From the NCBI GenBank assembly GCA_027063295.1, contig JAMORZ010000158.1, forward strand, positions 1-30,787: 30,787 bases of DNA, in the 5' to 3' direction. A program made the translations under genes and the position numbers. This stretch comes from Sulfurimonas sp. Its GTDB lineage: Bacteria; Campylobacterota; Campylobacteria; Campylobacterales; Sulfurimonadaceae. Under the pieces are notes generated by a model, which saw nothing but the letters and a program-made list of their open reading frames with translations, had not been told where the DNA came from and made no database searches. Below, in pieces: positions 23,944 to 30,787 of this stretch; position 1 is the stretch's first letter; every line of letters begins with the position of its first letter.

Positions 23944-24714
23944 CTCTTTAGCCCTCTTCGTGCTACCATACTTACAGATTCTAAGTAGTGCATAGAGTTT
24001 TGCTCCGTTTTGTATCTGTTGTTGCACCTCAGAGTATGTGAGTTTTTTTGGTGCTTTTTGGTTGTAGGTGTCTAAAAAAAGTTTGGTAAAACTCTTTTTT
24101 TTGTGAGGGTTAAACGCAAGAAGTGCCACACCACATTCAAACGCAAAACTCCCTGCTCCACCATCTATAAAGTCAAAAACAGCTATCTTGTTGCCATCAA
24201 AGAGGGTGTTGTCACAAAAGATATCGCCATGGATAAACCCATCATTTTCAAGTGAGAGCTCTTGAAGTGTTTGGAGCTTTTTGTAGTAGAGATAAAACTT
24301 TTGTTTGACAAAGCTGAGTCTCTCTTGTATGGGGTATTGTTCTAAAAACTGCTCATGGTTTTTTAGATGTTGCGTTTTGGTGTGAAGTTTTGCAAGAAAC
24401 CTTGCAAGGGCTTGTATGTGCATAAGGGTTGTGTGTTTGGGTGAGGTGCCACGAAGCCTTGTGTATAGGTGCCATGAGCCGTTGTGTGCAAGGTGTTTTG
24501 GGGTGTTGAGTGAGGCTTTGGCTAAGGTCTCTAAGAGTGCTTTGTCTTTGGCTATTTTAGAATCTATCTTTCGCTCATAGTGTTTGAGAACATAGTGTTT
24601 TGTCAGGTAGGTGGTATCTACTACCCCATCTTGTGTGGGTGTGAGGGAGTCTATATGAAATGCATTAAAGAGTACCTGAGCCTCTTTGAGGGTGAGCTGC
24701 GTTTGTACTCCCAT
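23920..24714 (-). CDS. APH-fold small-molecule kinase, cobalamin-linked candidate
   Basis: A 264-residue phosphotransferase of the aminoglycoside / choline / homoserine kinase fold. The catalytic loop is HGDIFCDN (His162, Asp164, Asn169) and the metal-binding motif is VFDFIDGG (Asp181). The N-lobe is short, with YVLKHYERK as the probable ATP lysine strand. It resembles ThrB2-type homoserine kinases in general layout. In Campylobacter and Helicobacter, however, homoserine kinase is a GHMP-type enzyme, so another amino-alcohol or amino-acid substrate is likely. Its ATG overlaps the stop of the cysteine-rich gene by one base (TGATG), and cobD lies about 0.8 kb downstream on the same strand. L-threonine or L-serine phosphorylation for CobD is my inference. 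Confidence 0.7.
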   Translation of the reverse strand: MGVQTQLTLKEAQVLFNAFHIDSLTPTQDGVVDTTYLTKHYVLKHYERKIDSKIAKDKALLETLAKASLNTPKHLAHNGSWHLYTRLRGTSPKHTTLMHIQALARFLAKLHTKTQHLKNHEQFLEQYPIQERLSFVKQKFYLYYKKLQTLQELSLENDGFIHGDIFCDNTLFDGNKIAVFDFIDGGAGSFAFECGVALLAFNPHKKKSFTKLFLDTYNQKAPKKLTYSEVQQQIQNGAKLYALLRICKYGSTKRAKELSKHLIK

Positions 24715-25139
24715 CAGAGTTTACACTTTTGCATCATCTTTGTCCACTCATACTCAAAATGCTCAAGAACATACTCTTTGGTATGTGGGACACTGCAAAG
24801 GGAGCAGTTTTGGTGGATCTTTACTCCATATACTCCAGCTTTGCCATCTTTGGAGTTGATGGCACAAAAGCTAAAGAGGGTTTTATCTTCTAGCTTTTTG
24901 ACCCCATCATCATCAAAACGGAAGTTTGGACAGGCACACATATAGCAGTTAAGTGAGTCGATGTTGTGACACTTTTTATCTTTTGCATAGAGTGGACAAA
25001 AATCCTCCTCTTCTTTTTTCATGCTCTCAAAATCAAAGTACTCCACAATCTGCTCTTTGCTCAAGTTGCGTTTGCGAAGTTTCTCTACGATGTTTTTGTG
25101 TTTTTGTGCATGCTGTTTAAACCACTCGCTATAGCCCAT
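24714..25139 (-). CDS. Cysteine-rich protein, probable metallocentre (PF04071-like)
   Basis: A 141-residue protein. After a helical N-terminus (residues 1-45) it carries nine cysteines (48, 57, 65, 68, 70, 92, 112, 115, 139). The spacing C57...NCYMCACP and the later NCSLCSVPH resemble the small cysteine-rich domain (PF04071) described as a C-terminal part of some archaeal CobD enzymes, where a metal centre aids activity. Here it is a separate protein translated in direct coupling with the kinase that follows. A TATAAT box on this strand lies about 20 bases before a GAGAAG site and the ATG. The domain match is by eye and the metal is unknown. Confidence 0.65.
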   Translation of the reverse strand: MGYSEWFKQHAQKHKNIVEKLRKRNLSKEQIVEYFDFESMKKEEEDFCPLYAKDKKCHNIDSLNCYMCACPNFRFDDDGVKKLEDKTLFSFCAINSKDGKAGVYGVKIHQNCSLCSVPHTKEYVLEHFEYEWTKMMQKCKL

Positions 25140-25177
25140 ATCTTCTCTTTTTCTTGAAATTATAGTACAATTTTGTT

Positions 25178-25519
25178 ATGAAATTACCTCGTGGATTTGG
25201 AAAAAACTATTTTTCCCTAAGTGCCATCACTGCAACTGTCAATGCGATATCACTACATCAAGAGATCTCTCGTGTGCAAAGTTTTCACACAAAGCTCAGC
25301 ATAGAAGCAGATGAGTATGAAGAGCTAGAGGAAGATGAACTCGCCCTCTGCCAAACGCAACAGCTCTCTAGCAAGGCTTGTCACTGTAACTGTTTTTTTC
25401 GCTCTTTGACATCAAAAACACTAAAAATCTTTTCTTTTTTTCACATCTATTTAGATTATTATATCTCTTTAAATACTGCTATTTCTCCACCAACAAGAGT
25501 TAATTTACATATAAGATGA
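25178..25519 (+). CDS. Small hypothetical protein, possibly with a phase-variable end
   Basis: An unrecognised frame of 113 residues. The first 74 look like a real protein: KLPRGFGKNYFSLSAITATVN, then an acidic stretch EADEYEELEEDELALC and a CHCNCFF motif. After a run of seven T (25393-25399) the translation becomes low-complexity and overlaps the Fur-like box and promoter of the porin. With one T fewer the frame would end almost at once, giving a product of about 75 residues ending CHCNCFFAL. A TACAAT box (25166-25171) ends six bases before the ATG and there is no ribosome-binding site, which suggests a leaderless transcript. The function is unknown. Confidence 0.4.
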   Translation: MKLPRGFGKNYFSLSAITATVNAISLHQEISRVQSFHTKLSIEADEYEELEEDELALCQTQQLSSKACHCNCFFRSLTSKTLKIFSFFHIYLDYYISLNTAISPPTRVNLHIR

Positions 25520-25536
25520 TATTGGTTATCATTTGC
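25518..25536. promoter_or_regulatory. Fur-like operator in front of the porin/cbiM operon
   Basis: The 19-base stretch GATATTGGTTATCATTTGC agrees with the classic Fur consensus at 14 of 19 positions by my count. It overlaps the region where transcription of the porin gene would begin (TATAAG at about 25510-25515 as -10). Metal-dependent repression by Fur is therefore plausible. A related family member could bind instead. Confidence 0.5.
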
Positions 25537-25560
25537 AAATAAAATATTTTAGGAAAATTA

Positions 25561-26844
25561 ATGGATAAAATAATAAAACTTAGTTTGGTAGCGAGTTGTT
25601 TTGCTATGGGTGTATTCGCTGCTCCAACAGAAGATCAAAACAGAGATCGTATCCCATCAGTAAGAAAAGCTATTGGAAGTGTTACAGCTCCACAAAAGAA
25701 AGAGCTTGATATTGTTGATGGATTTTCTCATATGTTTAGTGATGGTTCTGTCTCAGGGCAGATCCGTACACTTTATTCTGATATCAATCAAAAAAATGAC
25801 CAAGATGTGTATGCCACTGCCATTGGTGGGCTTTTAAAATATGAGCTTGCAGAGTACAAAGGTTTTGGTGGGGGTGCTGCGTTTATTACCTCGCAGGCTA
25901 TCTCACCACTTTCAGGAAGTGGAGTGGAGTACAACGATGAGCTTGCGACTCAAGATAAATCTTATGTAGAGTTGAGTGAAGCTTATATCCATTACCGTTA
26001 TGAGGATCTCGAGCTGCGTTTTGGTCGTCAAGTGGTTGATACCCCTTTGGCTGACAGTGATGATATCAGGATGATACCAAACACCTTTGAAGCGTATGCA
26101 GCAAGATACAAAACAGAGCATCTCACAGTGCTTGGAGGGTATCTTGTTTCTTGGCAGGGTGATGATGAGGGGCTTGATGATCCATGGCAAAAAACAGGCA
26201 AAGATGGCACTTATGTGGCTGGATTTTTGTATGAGAGTGATCTTTTTGATACAAACTTTTGGTTTTACAACATCAACGGTGAAGCTGATGATGCAACGGC
26301 AAACAACTCTTACTATGTTGATGTAACAGGGAAGATAGATTTCAATGATGATATAGCTTTGCACGGAAGTGCACAGTATCTCAAACAAGATGAACTTGAC
26401 AACAGTGGAGTGAAAGCTTCCATCTGGGGTGTGAGTAGTGAATTTGTGGCCTATGGTGTGGGGCTTAATATCGCTTATAACTACTCAAGCAAACAAACAG
26501 GCAAACAGAGCTTCTCTGGTTTTGGTGGTGGAACACTCTTTACAAGTATGGACAGTATGATACTAGATGAGATCACTTATGACAGAGATGCTCAAGCTAT
26601 TGTAGCTGGTGTGAGTTATGAGGTGGGTGATTTTAACTTACTGTATGCTTATGGTGATTTTAGTGGTGAGAAAGATTCAGCAGGGCAAGAGGCTCATGTG
26701 GTAGAACAAAATATAGGTTTCTCTTATGAGCATAAAGATCTGACAATAGCTGCGATCTATGTTATGGATGATAACAAAGAACAGAGTAATTCAGCAGATT
26801 ATAACTTCAATAATGCGAGAATTATCGCAATATATAATTTTTAA
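25561..26844 (+). CDS. Outer-membrane porin, Campylobacterota OprD-like
   Basis: A 427-residue precursor with a signal peptide (about residues 1-20, ending GVFA before APTEDQ). The mature protein has the beta-barrel pattern with D/G-rich turns and ends in a terminal Phe (ARIIAIYNF). The GQIRTLYSD, YVELSEAYIHYRYEDLELRFGRQVVDTPLADSDDIRMIPNTFEAY block is typical of the OprD-like channels of this phylum. A TTAGGA site precedes the ATG. It is followed after 18 bases by the cbiM-like gene and preceded by a Fur-like box, so it may admit a metal or metal complex such as cobalt. That role is inference from context. Confidence 0.85.
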   Translation: MDKIIKLSLVASCFAMGVFAAPTEDQNRDRIPSVRKAIGSVTAPQKKELDIVDGFSHMFSDGSVSGQIRTLYSDINQKNDQDVYATAIGGLLKYELAEYKGFGGGAAFITSQAISPLSGSGVEYNDELATQDKSYVELSEAYIHYRYEDLELRFGRQVVDTPLADSDDIRMIPNTFEAYAARYKTEHLTVLGGYLVSWQGDDEGLDDPWQKTGKDGTYVAGFLYESDLFDTNFWFYNINGEADDATANNSYYVDVTGKIDFNDDIALHGSAQYLKQDELDNSGVKASIWGVSSEFVAYGVGLNIAYNYSSKQTGKQSFSGFGGGTLFTSMDSMILDEITYDRDAQAIVAGVSYEVGDFNLLYAYGDFSGEKDSAGQEAHVVEQNIGFSYEHKDLTIAAIYVMDDNKEQSNSADYNFNNARIIAIYNF

Positions 26845-26862
26845 AGAACAAAGGACATATAG

Positions 26863-27543
26863 ATGCATATAGAAGCAGGTGTAGTAGAGGGAGTAAAGAT
26901 GCTCTTAGGTTATACAACAGGTGTAGCAGTGATAGGTACTGCTGCAAAATTAGGATGGGATAACATCAAAGAAAATGGTGCTATCTCTTTTATGCTTAAA
27001 ACACTTATCGCAACTGCGATAGTATTTTCATGTTTTGAGATTTTACCTCACTACCCAATTGGTGTAAGTGAAGTGCATCTGATCTTGGGAACAACGATCT
27101 TTTTGGTTTTTGGTATTGCTCCAGCTGCGTTTGGTTTAATACTTGGTCTGGCGATTCAGGGGCTTTTCTTTGCACCGTTTGACTTGCCACAGTATGGTAT
27201 CAATATAACAACACTTCTTGCAAGTATGTTTATCTTAAATGCAGCAGTGAAAAAGATTATCCCTGCTGGAACTGCTTATAAAGATATTACATACTCTCAA
27301 ATGCTTAAGATGTCTATTGTTTGGGAAGGTTCTATCGTTACATGGGTTGCGTTTTGGGCACTTTATGGGCAAGGTTTTGGTGCTGAGAACTTAGCAAATG
27401 TGTTTAGTTTTGGTAGTGCTTATATGGCAGTAGTGATTGTTGAGCCATTAGTTGATTTGGCGGTGTTAACAGCTGTAAAAGCGTTTAACAAAACAAACGA
27501 GTGTCTCTTTTTGTTTGATAAAAAGCTTTGTAAAGCTTACTAA
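26863..27543 (+). CDS. cbiM: CbiM-family cobalt (or nickel) transport membrane protein
   Basis: A 226-residue protein with about six membrane segments that begins MHIEAGVVEGVK. CbiM/NikM proteins bind the metal with the N-terminal Met-His segment, and the His2 is present. Later family-like features include the KLGWDNIKENG loop, EVHLILGTTIFLVFGIAPAAFGLILGLAIQ, and LPQYGINI. In ECF transporters CbiM works with CbiN, CbiQ and the ATPase CbiO, none of which is in this window. An AAAGGA site precedes the ATG, and a strong terminator lies just after the stop. Expression with the upstream porin suggests one cobalt uptake unit. Confidence 0.82.
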   Translation: MHIEAGVVEGVKMLLGYTTGVAVIGTAAKLGWDNIKENGAISFMLKTLIATAIVFSCFEILPHYPIGVSEVHLILGTTIFLVFGIAPAAFGLILGLAIQGLFFAPFDLPQYGINITTLLASMFILNAAVKKIIPAGTAYKDITYSQMLKMSIVWEGSIVTWVAFWALYGQGFGAENLANVFSFGSAYMAVVIVEPLVDLAVLTAVKAFNKTNECLFLFDKKLCKAY

Positions 27544-27550
27544 GCTCAAG

Positions 27551-27569
27551 AGGGGCTTTGCCCCTTTTT
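27551..27569 (+). terminator. Rho-independent terminator after cbiM
   Basis: The stem AGGGGC / GCCCCT has a three-base loop and is followed by a run of T. It begins 8 bases after the cbiM stop codon and touches the end of the convergent cbiK gene, so it closes the porin-cbiM operon. Confidence 0.85.
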
Positions 27570-28404
27570 AGAGCCCTAACTTCTTAAGCTCAACTTCGAT
27601 GTTGGCTCTAAAGATCTCACGAACTTCTTGTTGACCTAAAAGATTGAATTTCTCATCTTGAGTGATAGATGGCACAATAGAAGCATCACAATACTCACCA
27701 ACTTCTTGACAAATCTCTTGCATATCTTTATCGTAATGGTTTCCGCTGACAAGGAGCATAGGGATAATCTGTACTTTCGTACTCTTATCACCATCTGTGA
27801 GTTTTAAGATATCGCGTTTGATCGCATCTTTGATCGCAAAAAATGGAAATTCACCTTCAAGTGAACATGTGAGATTTTTTTCATTTATCATTTTTAAAAA
27901 ACTACTTGTATAGTTGACAGCTTCAAGCCCTCCAAGGTTAAGCACAGGCACACCATGGATGATGTAGAGGTTGATAACATCTGCGTTTGCTTCGCGCACT
28001 TTTGCATCTAAAAAGTTAAGGTAGTTGGATGTCTCTTTTGTTTTGTAAAGCAGAGGAGCTGTGTAGCGAATGTTTGCCAAAGAGAATTCACGAAAACCTT
28101 TCACCATGCGAGTAAGTACCTCATGTTCATCTGTTGGGAAGATGTTTACACTCACTATGATGTATCGTTTATACCCTGCCATATCTACATCTGCCATCAC
28201 CTGAGGGAGATTTTTATAAATCTCCCCTTTTTTTGCAAGCTCTTTGATAACCATCTTGGAGCTAAACGCAGTAAAAACAGGGATATTTTCAAAAGAGTTT
28301 TGTATATATTTTTCAAACTCTAAGTATTTTTCCTGCTCAATCACTGAGCCAAAACATGAGAGGATAATAGCTGTATCTTTGTCGTAGTGTCTGTAGCGTT
28401 TCAT
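27568..28404 (-). CDS. cbiK: Sirohydrochlorin cobaltochelatase
   Basis: A 278-residue chelatase that inserts cobalt into sirohydrochlorin, the committed step of the anaerobic cobalamin route. The start TAIILSCFGS and IPVFTAFSSKMVIKELAKKG match CbiK. The two metal-binding histidines are seen in LYIIHGVP (His150) and SGNHYDKDM (His223), and the LEGEFPFF segment corresponds to the conserved VEGYP. There is no signal peptide, so it is cytoplasmic. A TATAAT box (28437-28432) and an AAGG site lie upstream. It is divergent from the cbiA leader region. Confidence 0.88.
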   Translation of the reverse strand: MKRYRHYDKDTAIILSCFGSVIEQEKYLEFEKYIQNSFENIPVFTAFSSKMVIKELAKKGEIYKNLPQVMADVDMAGYKRYIIVSVNIFPTDEHEVLTRMVKGFREFSLANIRYTAPLLYKTKETSNYLNFLDAKVREANADVINLYIIHGVPVLNLGGLEAVNYTSSFLKMINEKNLTCSLEGEFPFFAIKDAIKRDILKLTDGDKSTKVQIIPMLLVSGNHYDKDMQEICQEVGEYCDASIVPSITQDEKFNLLGQQEVREIFRANIEVELKKLGL

Positions 28405-28431
28405 AAAAAGTTGCCTTGTAGTTTTTTTGTA

Positions 28432-28437
28432 ATTATA
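28432..28437 (-). promoter_or_regulatory. -10 box for cbiK
   Basis: A TATAAT hexamer on the minus strand, 28 bases before the cbiK ATG, with an AAGG ribosome-binding site between them. Confidence 0.5.
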
Positions 28438-28479
28438 ACTTTATTTAGAGGGGATTTAGAGAAATGGTGATAAAATTTT

Positions 28480-28627
28480 GTGCTCTCACATAATGTGAGG
28501 CACACCAAAACTTTAGGAGAACCTATGAAAAGGTTTATACTAAAGCTTCACTTTAAGCTTGGCAGTTTTAAAGCGAGCTTTAAAGTTGAGAGACTCTAGC
28601 CTCTTAACTTGCTCCTACTGTTTTGGT
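28480..28627 (+). ncRNA. Structured leader or small RNA upstream of cbiA
   Basis: Downstream of a TAAAAT box (28471-28476) there is first a hairpin (GTGC and CTCACA paired with TGTGAG and GCAC, 28480-28503). A 124-base domain then follows, closed by a long stem: ACCAAAAC and TAGGAG (28504-28519) pair with CTCCTA and GTTTTGGT (28612-28627), 14 pairs around a 2x2 internal loop. Inside are four more hairpins: AACCT/AGGTT at 28520-28535, AAGCTT with itself, TTTTAAAG/CTTTAAAG around CGAG, and GTTGAGAG/CTCTTAAC. The stem ends 22 bases before the cbiA ATG. It may be a metabolite or cobalt sensor, or a separate RNA. I recognise no known riboswitch core. Confidence 0.55.
28525..28599 (+). CDS. Possible 24-residue leader peptide
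   Basis: A short frame with an excellent TAGGAGAA site five bases before its ATG. The peptide is basic and patterned (MKRFILKLHFKLGSFKAS, then FKVERL), and it ends in TAG. The ribosome-binding site is one strand of the long closing stem of the surrounding RNA, and the ATG lies in the loop of a 5-bp hairpin. Folding would therefore block its translation. Whether it is made, or is only a chance frame within a structured RNA, cannot be decided here. Confidence 0.35.
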   Translation: MKRFILKLHFKLGSFKASFKVERL

Positions 28628-28649
28628 ATTATATCAAAAAAATGAAAAT

Positions 28650-29942
28650 ATGAAAAAAAAAGCACTCCTTATCTCAGCAATAGCATCAAACCAAGGCAAG
28701 ACATTATTCTCTATGGCATTGCTGCACCACTACAAAAACTCTACCCGTCCCTACAAGTGTGGACCCGATTTTATTGACCCTCAGTTTCATGAGAAGATAG
28801 CCCATACTCCATCGGTGAACTTAGATGGCTTTATGATGAATGAAGAGCAGCTCAAATGGATCTTTTGGAACTATTTTGATAAAGATGTAGCTATTATCGA
28901 GGGGGTGATGGGGTACTATGATGGGATGGATAAAACCAGTAGTGCTTATGATATAGCAAAAACACTCCAGCTCCCTTCACTGTTGGTACTTGATGCAAGT
29001 GGAAGCTATATCACTATCAGTGCCATCTTAAAAGGGATGTATGAGTTTAGAGATGATCATACCATAAATGCAGTAGTCCTTAACAAAGTCTCATCGCAGA
29101 TGCACTATGAGCTTGTAAAGAGGTATATAGAGCTTGAGTTGCCACACATAAAAGTATGTGGCTGGATACAAAAGAATCTTGACTCTTTAGCATCGACCCA
29201 TCTTGGATTAGATCTCGCAGAGCTACAAGGAGATAAACTCTCGCAGATAAGTGCAGAGGTTTTAGAACATATCAATATGGATCTGTTAGAGTCTGTTATG
29301 CTAACACAACAGCAAAGTGTTAGTGAGTATCCTTTTGAGAAGATAGAAAAACGCAATGAATTGTGTGTGGTAGTCAAAGATGAAAATTTCTCCTTTTTGT
29401 ATCATGACAACTTAGAGTATCTCAAAGAGCTTTATCGTGAAGTTAGGCTTGTAGATGCCACTAAAGATGAGTCGATCCCACAAGAAGCAGATATGGTGAT
29501 ACTTCCAGGGGGCTATGTAGAGAGCAAGAGTGCTTATAATCGCATAAAAAATGCAAAGCAGTTTCAAACCACACTCAAAGAGCATGCCAAAACAAAAAAA
29601 ATCTATGCAGAGTGTGCAGGGTTTATCTACTTGGGTGAGAGTTGTGATGAGAAGCAGATGAGCGGGATCTTGCCTGTAACGTTTGAACTAACAAACAAAC
29701 GTGAGCGTTTGGGTTATTATAAGTGTGAGTTAGATGGTGTGGAGATAAAAGGGCATGCATTTCATTACACACGACCTATAAGCTTACCAAAGACAGATAT
29801 ACAACTTTATAAAGTGAGTAAAAAAACTGCAAAAGATGGAGGTGTAAGGATGAAAAATATCTTTGCAACTTATCTGCATACTATGTGGAGAGTATCTCAA
29901 TTACCAGGAGGAAAAAATGGCTACAATTACCTTAGAAGTTAG
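28650..29942 (+). CDS. cbiA: Cobyrinic acid a,c-diamide synthase
   Basis: A 430-residue glutamine-dependent amidase that makes the a,c-diamide. The N-terminal ATP-binding loop is ASNQGKT, followed by RPYKCGPDFIDPQFHEK and the VAIIEGVMGYYDGM motif, all diagnostic of CbiA. The glutaminase Cys lies in YAECAGFIYLGES. The C-terminus reads FATYLHTMWR, where the family keeps the glutaminase His. The start is taken as ATG 28650. An in-frame TTG at 28623 would also be open. No ribosome-binding site is visible, but a TATTAT box at 28627-28632 could give a very short leader. The end overlaps the next small gene by 26 bases. Confidence 0.92.
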   Translation: MKKKALLISAIASNQGKTLFSMALLHHYKNSTRPYKCGPDFIDPQFHEKIAHTPSVNLDGFMMNEEQLKWIFWNYFDKDVAIIEGVMGYYDGMDKTSSAYDIAKTLQLPSLLVLDASGSYITISAILKGMYEFRDDHTINAVVLNKVSSQMHYELVKRYIELELPHIKVCGWIQKNLDSLASTHLGLDLAELQGDKLSQISAEVLEHINMDLLESVMLTQQQSVSEYPFEKIEKRNELCVVVKDENFSFLYHDNLEYLKELYREVRLVDATKDESIPQEADMVILPGGYVESKSAYNRIKNAKQFQTTLKEHAKTKKIYAECAGFIYLGESCDEKQMSGILPVTFELTNKRERLGYYKCELDGVEIKGHAFHYTRPISLPKTDIQLYKVSKKTAKDGGVRMKNIFATYLHTMWRVSQLPGGKNGYNYLRS

Positions 29943-30177
29943 TGAAGAAAATCTAGGCAGTGTGATAACAGTACTTACAAATTTAAAAGAAAATCTCATA
30001 GAGACTATGGATGTGCAAAGTACTACATCACTAAAGCAAACACCACAACCTAGTCCAACTCGTTACCAACCAAAAACACAAAGGGTGATAAAAGAGGAAG
30101 AACAAGGCTCTTTAGAGCGGAGGGGAAAATATATCAGTCCAAGTGAATTTAAAAAAAAGCTTTATCAATCTAAGTAA
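29917..30177 (+). CDS. Small hypothetical protein overlapping cbiA
   Basis: An 86-residue protein beginning MATITLEVSEENLGSVITVL. Its strong GGAGG site and first codons lie within the last 26 bases of cbiA. The N-terminal strand-helix pattern and the basic tail (RRGKYISPSEFKKKLYQSK) faintly resemble small antitoxins, but the middle is low-complexity (SLKQTPQPSPTRYQP) and no toxin gene follows. The function is unknown. It is very probably co-translated with cbiA. Confidence 0.6.
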   Translation: MATITLEVSEENLGSVITVLTNLKENLIETMDVQSTTSLKQTPQPSPTRYQPKTQRVIKEEEQGSLERRGKYISPSEFKKKLYQSK

Positions 30178-30198
30178 AAAGCTAATGAGGACAAGAGT

Positions 30199-30729
30199 TT
30201 ATTCCCCAAGTGCAAAAACATTTGAAAGAGTGTTGATGTAGTTAAAATAGCCTGTAATCGCTACAGCTTCTACAATCTCTAAGTCACTCCAGCCAAGTGT
30301 TTTGAGTGCTTCTATCTCATCTTTTGTGATTTTGTAGTTGTCTTTTTGTGCTGCTTTGATGCAGAAGTTTAAAAGTGCTTTGTCTTTGGCATCGTTACTC
30401 ATCGCATCAACACCTTGCAGAATCTCTTTAATCTTCTCTTCACTTAGTCCTAACATCTTTGCGATGTTTTTGTGAACACCTACACACATCTTACAGCCGT
30501 TTTCTTTTGAGATAAGCAGTGCGATAGCTTCTTTTATCTCATAAGAGAGGTGTGTTTCATCTAAGAGATACTTTTGTACCATCCCATCAGTTGCAAAGTA
30601 GATCTTCTCATCAAGTGCTAAGAGTTTAAAGATCTCACCAAGAGAACCAGTTTTTTCTAAGATAGGTCTTGCTTTTTCCTGTATAGCAGGTGTCATATTC
30701 TCAAACTCTATCAAGTCTATATGTGCCAT
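30199..30729 (-). CDS. Carboxymuconolactone decarboxylase / AhpD-like protein
   Basis: A 176-residue helical protein with the AhpD-type motif: Glu in SYEIKEAIALLISKENG, then Cys79-x-x-Cys82 and His86 (CKMCVGVH). The second half repeats the helical pattern (SDLEIVEAVAITGYFNYINTLSNVF). Proteins of this type act as thiol-disulfide peroxidase partners or in unknown redox reactions, and the CxxC is intact. A TATAAT box at the window end (30785-30780) and an AAAAGGA site precede the ATG. It converges with the small gene after cbiA. Confidence 0.88.
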   Translation of the reverse strand: MAHIDLIEFENMTPAIQEKARPILEKTGSLGEIFKLLALDEKIYFATDGMVQKYLLDETHLSYEIKEAIALLISKENGCKMCVGVHKNIAKMLGLSEEKIKEILQGVDAMSNDAKDKALLNFCIKAAQKDNYKITKDEIEALKTLGWSDLEIVEAVAITGYFNYINTLSNVFALGE

Positions 30730-30787
30730 AGCGATTCCTTTTTTGCATATTATAAGTTTTTTTGATTAACAAGCGAAAGATTATAGC

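Noticed and set aside
23920..24714. Antibiotic-resistance phosphotransferase
   Set aside because: The fold is shared with aminoglycoside kinases, but the gene is coupled to a cysteine-rich protein in a cobalamin region and shows no specific resistance-family features.
28480..28503. Rho-independent terminator before cbiA
   Set aside because: The hairpin is strong, but no run of T follows. It lies just after a -10 box, so a 5' leader hairpin fits better.

Overview
The window reads as a chromosomal segment of a free-living, AT-rich Campylobacterota bacterium (Sulfurimonas / Sulfuricurvum / Sulfurospirillum-like; this is inference from gene content). The pointers are a CetB/CetA-type split redox-taxis pair, a bacterial Suv3-type RNA helicase, a histidine kinase with the HQWRQPLN-type H-box common in this phylum, a SurA-like periplasmic foldase and a CbiK-type (anaerobic, early cobalt insertion) cobalamin route. 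No rRNA, tRNA, CRISPR array, prophage or complete insertion sequence was recognised.

Layout. 1-0.8 kb (minus): the start of a chemoreceptor and its overlapping PAS partner. 0.9-4.3 kb: a plus-strand MFS permease facing a minus-strand set (rhodanese-like protein, DUF309 protein, MscS channel, DUF481 outer-membrane protein). 4.4-7.9 kb (plus): Suv3 helicase translationally coupled to a DUF4395 membrane protein. 7.9-9.7 kb (minus): gltX, then a small exported protein whose only plausible start codon is ATA. 9.7-10.5 kb: an AT-rich accessory patch with one small unknown ORF and a compact structured element. 10.5-13.2 kb: SurA-like foldase and dCMP deaminase (plus), arsC-like reductase (minus), and two adjacent GAF-only proteins (plus). 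13.2-17 kb: a large lipoprotein with two WD40 propellers (minus), and a frameshifted remnant of a second such gene in the opposite orientation. 17-31 kb: a cobalamin-dominated region holding cbiB, cbiP/cobQ, a MASE1 histidine kinase with a truncated response-regulator-like partner, a divergent complete response regulator, cobD with an orphan antitoxin-like gene, a mazEF-type toxin-antitoxin pair, a cysteine-rich protein coupled to an APH-fold kinase, a porin plus CbiM-type transporter behind a Fur-like box, cbiK, a structured leader and cbiA, a small protein overlapping cbiA, and an AhpD-like protein.

How the genes work together. The cobalamin genes supply cobalt uptake (porin/CbiM), cobalt insertion into sirohydrochlorin (CbiK), a,c-amidation (CbiA), the remaining amidations (CbiP), and the aminopropanol arm (CobD supplying CbiB). 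The corrin-ring methyltransferases and late nucleotide-loop genes are not in this window. A plausible missing step, making the amino-acid phosphate that CobD decarboxylates, may be filled by the kinase and cysteine-rich protein pair at 23920-25139. Several genes have a -10 box ending only 5-7 bases before the start codon and no Shine-Dalgarno sequence, so leaderless transcripts look common here. No stretch longer than about 300 bases is completely empty: 9764-10483 holds the small ORF and the structured element, 16601-16971 holds the pseudogene, and 28405-28649 holds the structured leader.
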